From Crambe crambe (taxonomy: Eukaryota; Porifera; Demospongiae; Poecilosclerida; Crambeidae): a DNA stretch of 64,000 bases. A program made the translations under genes and the position numbers. Under the pieces are notes generated by a model. The model did no database searches. It had not been told where the DNA came from and was given only the letters and a program-made list of their open reading frames with translations. The stretch spans positions 6,882,001 to 6,946,000 of the forward strand of contig OZ004582.1 in NCBI GenBank assembly GCA_963924555.1. The letters are read 5' to 3'. This document shows positions 28,654 through 40,600 of this stretch, in pieces (positions within the stretch are counted from its first letter, which is position 1; each line of letters starts with the position of its first letter).

Positions 28654-31600
28654 ATGGCCGGTAAGCACCTTTTCAATGTATTCTGACTTCCTGAGCCTGA
28701 AGTTATGGAGTAGCAATTTGCCAAATGGTGAATTTTGTGTGGGGGCAATTGATTCCCCGCTTTAATATTCCACATAGCCAGAGAATGTGACAAACCTTAG
28801 TGAACATTCAGATTGAGATTGTCTGAGAATGTCTGAGAAGTCGATGTTCATAAATACTCATGAGTCATTATCATTTAGACGTGGAATTTTTCCATGGTAT
28901 GTCAATCAAATCATGTAGGTATTATGGTAATCTCTTTCCTATATGAAAAGCAAGAGTTGCTAAGGTGTAGCTACTTTTTTCATAGCTATCACCAGTTGTA
29001 TGCTGTGATGTTTATTTTTGTAATTACAGCTTAGCTGTTTATAACTAGGGCAATGTGCATTTGACAACGAGTGAGCGAGCAAGCAAATATTCTTAGAGGC
29101 TCCAAACTTGTTTATGCTTCAACTGCTTAGCTGGTCTCAGGAGCCAGACGTATTGCAGAAGGAGGAGAAATACGTCTGATGAAAGATGCAAGGTTTTCAT
29201 GACTCTGCCAGAACCTATCAGATCAAATCATCACACACTAGATCACATATCGTGCCAGGATTAGTTCTGCATACTATAATTCACGAGCTGAATGCGAGGC
29301 TGAATTTGGTTGTTTCTACAGCAAGTGTACAGCTGGGGTATTGAGATCTGAGGCCAGACCAGAGCTAGCTATTAATTTATCAGTTTCTCGACTAGTGCTA
29401 GAGCAGGAGGCAAAAGATCATTCAGGCACACCTCACTGAATTGTTTTGAAAAAGAGCACTTCTCTTGATTTGCTTGTGTACAAGTTGGGAGAGAAAACAG
29501 ACAGCAAGCCTGCTGAATGCATACGAAGTTTAATTTGGGAATTTACGGTCAAAGTCACATGAAAAATGATGTAGTCAACATTCCTTAACCACACCCATTA
29601 TTAATGAGTTTGAGCTTTGCACTGCTGCAGAGTCAACAACTGTTAAACCAATAATACAACCACAATCATGCAGATAACAACCCTGAAGCCAGAGCTATGT
29701 GACCATAGTTTTGATAGTTATCTGTCTATTGTTTGGGACAAACAATAGGACAAGCATCTGGACAAAGCTATTAAATCCCCAGGAGTCATTATCCAACATT
29801 CAGGACAGTTGCACTTAGTATAGGACTACAATAGACAGTGCTGGCAACCCTCCGCCCACGCATGGTTGCTAGGGGAGTATAACTCCAGAGCTGTTTAGAG
29901 AGCAGCAAATATCCTAGCTATGCAGTACCACACACACCAAAAATTTTAAATATTGCCTAATTGTCGTGGGTGCTATGAACAACTTTGCTAATGCCTGTAA
30001 TTCTCGGGAACTGTTGGACTTACTTGGATAATTTTTTCTCTCAGACACCTTCTATCTGTATTCTACAACATGACATTTTCTGAATATTAATTTTTTATTT
30101 CTTATTTTTTCATGCCCGACCTTGTGATTTGAAAAGTCTAACTGTTACATTGATCACCTTAACTTATGAAAGCTGCATGCAAAAAATGAGCTGATTCAAA
30201 CCAGCGATGTACGAGGTAATCAAAACTTTATGGTTTAAGGTATTTTAGTCACACCCTCTTAATTACTATTACATAGTGTGTAGATTGATCCTATCTGAAG
30301 ACAAGACTGTAAAATTATCTGACTAGCTGCAGTATAAGTGCAGGACAACCTTTTCTTACTCTAGAAATAAAAGCACGGGTGTTGCTAAAATGTAGGGATG
30401 GCCATTGCTCAAAAAAGTAAGGAAACAAGGGTAGGGATGGAAATGGGATCAATCTTTGTTCTTTATATCCAGTCAACGATCCATGTATATAGAGTTCATT
30501 CTTATTTGCTTGGGCTTGCCCAACAATTTCAATGAGTCATGATGTAAGAGTTAGCTCGCTTACTGAATTAATTTTCATGTAATTTATTTTCATTCTTGAG
30601 CATGTCTCATAGACAAAACTTAAATAGCTAAATAAATTCTTCCAGAGACGTGTATGTACCTACAAAAGAAGGTTTATGTACGTAGAGCTGGCTTTGTATA
30701 GACTATAATACTGTACTGTAGCCTCATGTCAAATATTAATAATCACTGCATACTCTCAGTTCAAGTGACGATCAATACTGCCACCCTCAATTCTTTACTT
30801 GCACAAACTTACTTTCAACTTTAAGCACTAAAAAAAAAAAAAGGATAGAAACAAGTGAGCGCAAAAAATTTCTTCTAAATAAAAAGTTAAGTAGGGATAG
30901 CCTAAAATCTAACTGGGCTGTATAATGTACTGCAGCCTTGTATGAAAACAATCCCTACTTTTACAACGGCCTATAGCTAGGGCTAGGGCTAGGGCTAGGT
31001 GAATGTAAATGTAGGGATTGTTTTCATACGAGGCTGCAGTACATTATACAGCCCAGTTAGTTTTTAGGCTATCCCTACTTAACTTTTTATTTAGAAGAAA
31101 TTTTTTGCGTTTACTTGTATATCTAGGCCTACACTCCAAAATGTTGTGCAATAATAACGCCCTGCGGTGCATTTATGCGCATGCTCCAATTGTTGATTGA
31201 TTTCTACATTGTGTGTAAGATTGTAGGCACTCGACATATCTAAGTGCTTTGTGGTAAGTACTTAGCTTTCTATGCATGCAGCTGCCTGCCACATACATAA
31301 CTCAACAGTCTATCTGGTCTAAGCATAGGAATACTATACTTGCTGCTCACTCAAACACTTCTACAGCCTTTTGGGCAGCAGGCACAAGGCTTATCTAAGC
31401 GGCTTGTAGGCACTAGGCTTATCTACGTAAGTGTTTGAGGTAAGCATTACAGCTTTCTATGTATGCAGCTGCCTGCCACTTACATATAAACTCAGCATCA
31501 AAATCTTCTAAGGAGTTGAAAACAAATTGAATATTAGTACAAAAGCCTATAGGAATACTTGCTCGCTCGCTCGCTGTGACTCAAATGTTGTACATTGCCC

Positions 31601-34600
31601 TAGTATTGTGGCTAAGTAGGTCAAATTACATCTGAATATTGGTTACCTAAAAGTGCCGTAAATGGTTTGTATTGCAGTGTTGAAGCTTGACTTCTATAAA
31701 GATAGGGGAAAGATAGAACTTCCTGTCTTCCAACTTTGACCTGCTTGCCGTATTAATTTTCTGAAAGCTTTTGTATTTCTGTATTTCTAAAATCTACGTA
31801 ACTGGGCTGTATAATGTACTGCAGCCTCGTATGAAAACAATCCCTACTTTTACAACGGCCCATAGCTAGGGCTAGGGCTAGGGCTGAAAGCTTTTGTTAA
31901 ATCCAAGTGGGGGGACTATGCATCATCCACGTCATCCCTATACATAGACAGAGTTATACTGATCTTTGATAACAGATTGTATAATGCATTCATTCCATAA
32001 CTCTCCTGAATGAAAACAAAGTTTTATGATCTTATGTAGGAGCAATGCCTAAACCAGACTTTAATGAAGTCATTGAATTCCTTGAAGAACTAAACGATAC
32101 AGAAGTGAAGAGTTTAGGGATGAAATTAGGATTATCTCTAGTGAGAGTTCAAAAGATAAATTCAATGATTCCTGAAAATGTGATTTCTGCATGGTTGAGA
32201 GGCGATGACAATGTTAGCACTCCAAGCTGGGAGAATTTGGTTGCAGGACTTGATAAAGCTCACCATACAGGTATTGCTGCTAGAATCATGACAGGTAAGT
32301 ACTCTATAGCTAGCTATACACTTAATATTATGGTTGTGATAGCTAGCTACATTGGAGATTTTTATCAGCATTATAATGTTTCTTGAGCTGCATAGATACT
32401 GAAAAGCACTGAAGTGCAAACCCTCAGTGCAGCTTTATAGATAAACATGGCTAAAATGTAGCATGCATGCCCAAGTGTTTTCATCACGAAGCACGTGTGA
32501 TCCTAGATCCAGAAGCTATAATAGAATGCATGCTTTTTTCAAAGACAGTACAGAATTGAAGGATTTCACTTTATAACACATCAGCTGTTTGAATTGTGGT
32601 ATAAGTGCACTAGCTCCTAGATCAAGGCGCGACAGACAGACTAGCAGACCATAGACGTATAGACAGACAGACAAAACGATTACTATAACCCTTGCGCAAT
32701 GATAATAACTATGATGTGCTTACTGGGTACTATGACCATTCATATTACAGCTAAGGTCATCAAACCGCAAAAGGAACGTCGAAGGGAAAGATTTCCATTT
32801 CTAAAATTGGAACAGAAGACAGAAGAAGAAAAAGAAGAATTAATGTCAAGGCTAATAAGAGAAAGTGAAAGAATGGCACGTAACTTTGTCATTTTAATAG
32901 CTCAAACAAAAGAGTCACTAAGTAATAATGATAAAACAGTTGACGATCTTATACTATTATTGACAAATCTTGAAATTGCACGTGAAGTTATAGAAAGACT
33001 TAGAAATGCGAGTAACCTCAGCAAAGCACTAACAATTATCAGTGAATATTGGTCATTTTTTGATTATGAGATATTGAAAATTATTATAGAAGGTTACTGC
33101 AAAAAGGATGCAGAGTTACTAGCCAGTTTACAAAATTATGAGTCTGAATTTGAGGAATTTTGTAAACGAAGACTGTGTGAAGTGCCTACTGATCTTTTCA
33201 ACACTTTACAGAATGAAGTTCAACATAGATACCTGCACATCAAACTTGATGAGCGTTTCACTGTTCAACTAAAAGATGTAAAAAGGGTCGAAAGATGGCT
33301 GGAAGATGTGCTGGGTACAAGTATTCGTCTTCTTAACTATAGAGATGGTTGTGTGGAATTGATTTATATTGGTCTCAGTGAATTTAATAAGATGATATCT
33401 TTAAATTTCCAGCAAAAAAAGGAGTTGATGTTGATGGGTGTGTTAAAAATTTATACTACAAGAATGTATTATGAATGTGACGAGAAAGCACCGATGGAAG
33501 ATGGTACGTATATAGCTATATTTTGAATCTCAGTGAGGAATAATTATAATAACTTAATACAACTCAAAATGCTATTTTGTGGGGACAAATTTTGTAGCTA
33601 GTTTAAGTATCAACCATTTGTATTCTCAACTTGAAAGTCACAGGTCTCTTGCAAAATATGCATGTGTAATTAAGGTAACTAGCTATTTTCACTTCATTTT
33701 CATTATAATTATGTTTGTAGAGACTTATTGTGTATTGAGAAAGCGTCCCAGAAACGATGACGATAAGCCCACTCTTCCTCCTCTCTTGGAAAGTGATTCA
33801 GGTGACTCTTTTGAATCAAATTTCTCACTTCAGAATATAAAACGACCAGAGAAGAATGATGAGAGTGGATATGATTTTTCGAATATAAAACGACTAAAGA
33901 TTGAGAAGAATGATGAGAGTGGATATGATTTTTCGACATCATCAACAACCCCTCAAACTATACAGCTCTCATCATTTTTGGAGGGACAGAAGCATATCAA
34001 ACCTGAACCTGAAAGAAAACAGTCCAGAAATGATGATGAATTCATCACAAGTCCATCACACAGCATTAGTAGTGTGTCAGATTACTCATCATCAGAGGGA
34101 ATGCCAGATGATTTATTCAACTTTCCTAAAAGTCTAACTGGTCACAGTTTTTCAGAAATCCCAGACCCCCCTCCATCTTATTTACTATCAGAGCTTAAAC
34201 AAGGTAATTTCATCAGATTCATAATAGTACCCCTTGCTTGCATGAAATTTTTTCTGCCTTAGCCACTAGCTAGCTACATCATAGCTTTGTGAAGAGAAAT
34301 GTGATAGGATCTGAAAAGATCAACCACCTGGATCAGATCAAGAAATAAAAATCCCAAGAGCATTAATATTAGTTGTTTCAAAGTTATGGATACAGGTGCA
34401 TAGATAATTAATACTTCATGTTCTGATCACAGAAGAAGTTACGAGTCATGCAAAAGTTCCTTCTAAACCTGTAAAAGCAGAGAAAATAGCAGGAGGAAGG
34501 CGGGTTATCGCAGAAAGGAAAAGATACAAGAATCCTGGTTCAGATTTAGTAATATTGATTGCTAACTCAGGATCAGACTCGGATAATATACAGTCTACAA

Positions 34601-37600
34601 AACCTGAAGCAATCAGTTTCCCAAAAATGAAATCAAGAAAGCAAAGAAAACGACTATCTCGTTGTTGCAAGGAAGTGAGGTCTCTGTGTGAAGTATGCAG
34701 TAAACCCGACTGTGGGAAATGCATCAACTGCATGTGAGATTTCAATACTATACCCATACTAGAGCTACTCATAATGAACACTGCATGGTTACACATGATG
34801 TGTACTCATTAGATTGAATGATTTCAAAATTACTCATCTCAATGTCATTTCTTGTAACTATAGAGCTCTTCAGTACATTTCAAGATTGTTATTGATTGCA
34901 TGTGTTTTCTTGTGATTTCAGGGAACGAAGAAGGAACTCAGCTTGCAAGTAAGATTTCATTTAAGTTGTTATACATACTTTAATCTGTATTAAGATCATG
35001 GCATCTTGTGATGAGCATTAACTTTAGCTAGCTAGAATAATGTGAGTCGTTTTAATTGCTCAGCTCAACTTGTACTCATGAATAATTATTATTGCAATCC
35101 TCCTTATAGAGAAAAGCCAATTAAAAAATGTCGTACTTGGAAAAGGTTGAATGAAGAACGTGCTCAGAAAGAAAGATTGCATGATGCTGCTGATCAAGAG
35201 ACTGCTCCAGCGACAAAGTTATCATCTGATTATGAATGGGAAGCCTCTGATAGTAAATAACTAGCTAGCTATCAGACACTGGTAGAATAATTTTTTTTTT
35301 AAATAACCCTTTGTCCCAAACTTATCACAATAATTATAGGCAATCTCTTAATTAAACCATGACTTATAATTACTGTGACGTATCATGACTAAGGCTAGCT
35401 GGTAAACTTAAAGCTGATCCCATGAGGACTGTGTTTACCTCAATCTAATAAGCAAGAGCTAAATTATATGCACATGAAAAATTAATTATGACACTTTTTT
35501 TGTTGTTTTCAGATGATGTTCCCTCAAAAAGTAGCAATACTGGACTGTCAATATTGGGTGAAGGGACTGATTCTTCAATTATAACACAGCAAGTTAATAC
35601 AAAGACTATGTCTCCTACATTACCACCAAAGACAGAACTTATTTCCTCTCATTCTGCTACAAGACCATCTTTAGCTTCATCTTCAGAATCTGTTTCATTA
35701 TCAGAAAGTTATAAAGAATCCAACAAACCTGTACAATCACAAAAAACAGATGTCAACTTTGGAATTCACCAAAGAGCTGCATCGTATTCAGGTACACTTG
35801 AGTCAGAAGACAAATCTAGTGATCATGAGTCAGTGAAGAAACAAAGATTTAGCAGCAAAATGTCTGATGAATGTGCCCAATCACCACAAGAAACTAATGT
35901 CAATTTCACGAATCCATTTGAGAGTAGCTGTTTTACACTTAATCTGGATCCAATACCAACATTAGAGTCTGTGACGTCCAAGCATACCAAACACTTCAAC
36001 TGTAAGACTATATATGTTTACTTTTTGTTCATTATTTAGTTACAAGCAATTCATTGTGTGCATTTGTTACTTCTGTTGTGGTTATTGTAATTAGTACATT
36101 GACTTGTGATTCTAACATCATTCCTACATGTATTCTTATCATTATGCCATCTCTAATTCTATTGGTCTGCTATATATATATCTCAATCCTATTGGCCATT
36201 CCTATCCTTAAATTCTCTAACTTTTATATCTCCTTTCAGTTCTGTGTCTTGACTCACCTTCTACCTGTATGTAACCTCTAATTAACATTTTATTTGTTGC
36301 TACCGCTTGGACATTAGAGGGTGGGCAAGTGCGCAAACTCACATGGTGGCAGCGGAAAACTGATTTACCAGTCTACCGTTTGGAGTTCAGCTGACTACTA
36401 CTACTACTACTCTACTCTACTACCGCTTGGGTGTGACAGACCAGTGGACTGATCTTACTCTTGGGTGAAACAGACCAGAGTGTAGAGGACCGTTAGTAGA
36501 GACTGTGGAGGAGGAGCAGCTGTCTCTTTGGAATCCCGGAAGTGGGTGAAACAGACCGTTTCCGTTTTCATTCGTTTGAACTATTCTAGTCCTTCCGCTC
36601 TAGTCAATACTGTGCTAGCAGCTGGAAGTGTAGGCTATTCGTTTTGTTATCGAATTCAAACTGGAGCTTGATCGGGAGAGTGAAGCTCACCGTAAGAAGC
36701 GCCGTCCAACTCTGAGGACTAAGAGGAAAGCTGTGCAGTATACCTCGATCTACGAACAGTTCGACGCTACTAGATACTTACGTCAACGAGAACCCTCTAC
36801 TTCTAATTCTATAGAAGAATTGGAACCTTCACTGGGACTACACAGCCCAACCCCTACACATACCACCAGAGAAAGGAGAGAATCAGCCATTCAACTCTCA
36901 GTCGAGGACGAAGAATTACCCAATTTCCTACCGAGTACTGTGTCTGCACTTATGGCCACAGAAGGAGGTGACACTAGGCCAACAGCAACAGGCCTCACCA
37001 TGGACCCAATTCTGATGACATTTCTGGAGGAGCAAGACAAACGGAGAGACCAGCGCCAGGCAGACTTACTTGCAGCCATGATGGACCGTATAGAGACCAA
37101 AGCAAAACGTGAGAGAAAAGAAGAACGTGAGGTTGAGAGGGAAGCAGCTAGAAGCAAGGACCTACGATTGAAGATAACTCCCATACATCGAATGGGAGAG
37201 GATGAAGATATCCTTGAGTATATCGAATTATTCGAAGCCAACCAGGAAGCCAGAGATATTCCTACAGTCATCTGGCCGACAAACTTGCTACCATTACTCA
37301 ATTCTACTTGCCGGGCAGCAGTCACAGCGATGGCCCCCGAAGACAGGAAGACGTACAGGCTCGTGAAAGAGGAACTAATGAACACTGTTCCTGAGACCTA
37401 CAAGAGGGCTGGTGAATCCTTCTTCACAGCACCAAAGAAGAGTGGAGAGTCAATTCAAACATATCTCAGACGACTCAAACGTTTAGCAGTACGATTCGCT
37501 CTCAAGGACAACCCTATGGATATACTTGATGCTTTTATCATTGAGAGAACCCTCCAGTGGTTACCCACCTCAGCAGCAGCAAGCATCCGGGACCGAAGAC

Positions 37601-40600
37601 CTGACAATCTGAGGGACCTGGGTCACTATTGTGATGAATATTTCGGGAACCACGGCCTCAACATGGAAGACTACACGGGAGAAAACAGGCTCAACCCCCT
37701 GTACAGGAAGTCCTACTCCGAACACAAGAAACCCTGGAGACAGACCCACGCAGGAGGGTATAGCCACTACAGGAAGTCTTGGAAGGACAGCCAGGACCGA
37801 CCTTCTGAGATGTCAGGCAAGGAACCACCGGTGACTGGGAAGGGTGATACTCTGGAAGAGAACAGACCCCCTGCCCAGCAGCAACAACACCACCACCTTC
37901 AAAAGGGTGCAAACCACAAGCACCGACAGAAGCACAACAATACAGGGAGTGGAGTCATCTGCTACAAATGCAATGAGAAGGGACATATTGCACCCAACTG
38001 CCCACTCAAGGTGAATCTTATCTCTACCCTGGAGAGAGATGCCCCTATGTCGAACACTTGCATTGTTTCTGGGTCTATTGGACAGAAGAGAATCAGACGG
38101 ATGCTGGTGGACTCGGGAGCCGAGATCTCCGTGGTGGTGGAGGACCTGGTACCCCAAGATGCCCCAACAATCGGACGGACTAGGGTGCAGGGAGCTACAG
38201 GTGGCCCTGTGGACTGCAGGACGGTGAGTCTGCCAGTTACTGTTAAAGGCAGGAGTTTCACTTTAGAGGCAGCTGTGCTGCCCAAGAGTCACCTTAGCTT
38301 CCCTGTGTTACTGGGGAAGAACACACCAGGTCTCCAAATCCACTGGAGTATAGGTCCTGAGCCCACCCAGGAGAGAAAAGAGAAGATGGATGCTGACCCG
38401 AGAGACCGGACTGAGGGTCCTACCACACCGCGGGACGTGGCTGTGCTAACCCGCAACCAAAAAAGAACGCAGCAGGGGCAGATACAGCAAAACCAGGCCA
38501 ACACTGACAGAGATGGAGTTCGACCAACCTCTCTGGGTACCACTCCTGCAGATGTGCCTGAAGCACAGAAGGCCTCCAACATCACTCTGGAAGATTCCCT
38601 ACCCCCTACTCCCACCCCCCATTCCAATTCCCTTCTCTCTTCCTTGACAGGTACTGGATCTGGGGAGGAGGACAATGGTAATGGGCCATCATCGAATCTA
38701 CAGCAGCTGGAGCTGACGGAAGACTGGACACCCCCAGGACCAATTCATAACGAGGAGATAGTGCCCGAGATAGTCACCCTGGGACAGTTGAATTGTGACC
38801 AAGTCAGCCAGCTCCAGAAGGACGACTCTACCCTTGGCGACCTCTGGGCCTCTGCACGGGAGGACCTCAACTCTCAGTATTGCGTGAAGAAAGGTCAGCT
38901 CGGGCGGGTGGCTCTGGATAGCTGGGGGAAGGAAGTCTGGTTATTAGTTTTACCAACAAAACTACGAAAAGCAGCATGGGAGACCGCCCATAGCTCACCT
39001 ATTTCTGGACATTTGGGAGTTAAGAGAACGAGACAAAAACTTTCTCAATCCTTTTTCTGGCCTGGGATGTCCCGAGATGTTACTAGCTGGTGCAAGACGT
39101 GTGGCATATGCCAAAAGGGTAACCCTTACCATGGCAACAAAGCTACACTTCACCCTTTGCCTGTTATATCCCGTCCATGGGAACAGGTGGCCCTTGATGT
39201 GGTTGGCCCACTGAAGCGGACCAAACAGGGAAATGTCTATATCCTCACACTAATGGATTTTGCATCCAGGTGGCCTGAGGCCATACCCCTGAAGAAAGCT
39301 GACGCAGAGGCAACAGCTGATGCTATGTTGGAAGTATTCTCTCGCCATGGAATCCCCTCAACCATCCTGACCGACAATGGACAGAACTTTGTGGGAAAAC
39401 TCATCACCAATCTCACCAAGAAACTCAACATTGAACATCTCAAGACCACTCCCTATAGACCTCAAACTAATGGCATGCTTGAGAGGTTTCATGCCACACT
39501 CAAGCGCATGCTGGGGAAGAAACAGGAGGCAGAGAAGAACTGGGACTTGTTCCTACCTTATGTTCTCTTTGCTTATCGGACCACTATTCATTCTTCTACA
39601 GGTTTTAGCCCTTACCAATTGCTGTATGGCAGGGAAGCAAGAGGTCCAGAGGCAGTTCTGAAAGAAGCCTGGACAGGAGAGGAACACCTTCCGGTCAAGA
39701 CTGCCCAATATCTCCTGGACGTCCAGAAGCGGCTGGAACTGGGTCAACTTTTAATGGCTCAAAACGATAAGAAGTCAAAGGACGACAGGAAGAGGATCTA
39801 TGACAGGCAGGCGGACGAGGACCCACTTATTGAAGGTGAAGAAGTTCTTGTCAGGCTACCCGTGGAGCCAAGGGGACTGGTAGAGAAGTGGCAAGGACCA
39901 TTCCGTGTGATGGAGAGGGTCTCTCCAGTGATCTACAAGATCTCAGCCCCACTCAGAGGAGTTCCTGGGAGGAAGTTTCATAGGAATTCCCTGAAACGCT
40001 TCATCCGAGAAGTGGCAGCCACAGTGTTAGTAGCGGATGGGAGTCTGGATGACGTGGGCCAGCTGGAGTTGGTCCCACACCCCTCTTCCACTCCCCAACC
40101 CGGACTAGCTCCAGGCGAGTCGGACTCTCCCGGCTCCCCCACAGACATGACAGACCAGACCTTGGCAGCTGAACTACCAGAAGACAGGAGACAACAGTTA
40201 ACTGTGCTACTCCAAGACTTCAAGAGTGTGTTCTCAGACACACCTGGAAGGACAGATGTCCTATCTTGTTCTATCCAAGTAACCACTGACCAACCATTTT
40301 CACTTTCTCCTTACAGAGTTCCCGAGAAGTGGAAAGAACCCCTCCAGAGAGAAATCGAAGGACTTCTGGAGCTGGGAGTGATCAGGGAGTCGGACAGTCC
40401 TTACTCATCACCAGTTGTATGTGTACACAAACCTGATGGCAGTCTGCGCATGTGCACAGATTTTAGGAAGCTAAACTCGGTGACAGTGAGTGATCCCTAC
40501 CCCCTCCCGAGAACAGACGAACTCCTGGAGAGAGCCTCCCGAGCTAAATACATGTCCACCCTTGACTTGGCAAAGGGATATTATCAGGTACCAATCGAAG

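Noticed and set aside
30973-30998. TAGGGC/GCTAGG run as an interstitial telomere
   Set aside because: The unit is GCTAGG, not TTAGGG, and it occurs in the loop of a fold-back element.
36054-36281. 75-residue hydrophobic frame, repeated at 41682
   Set aside because: Lies wholly inside each LTR; not a gene.
36891-38675. Several minus-strand frames of 65-164 residues
   Set aside because: Shadows of the retrotransposon gag-pol frame; no motifs of their own.
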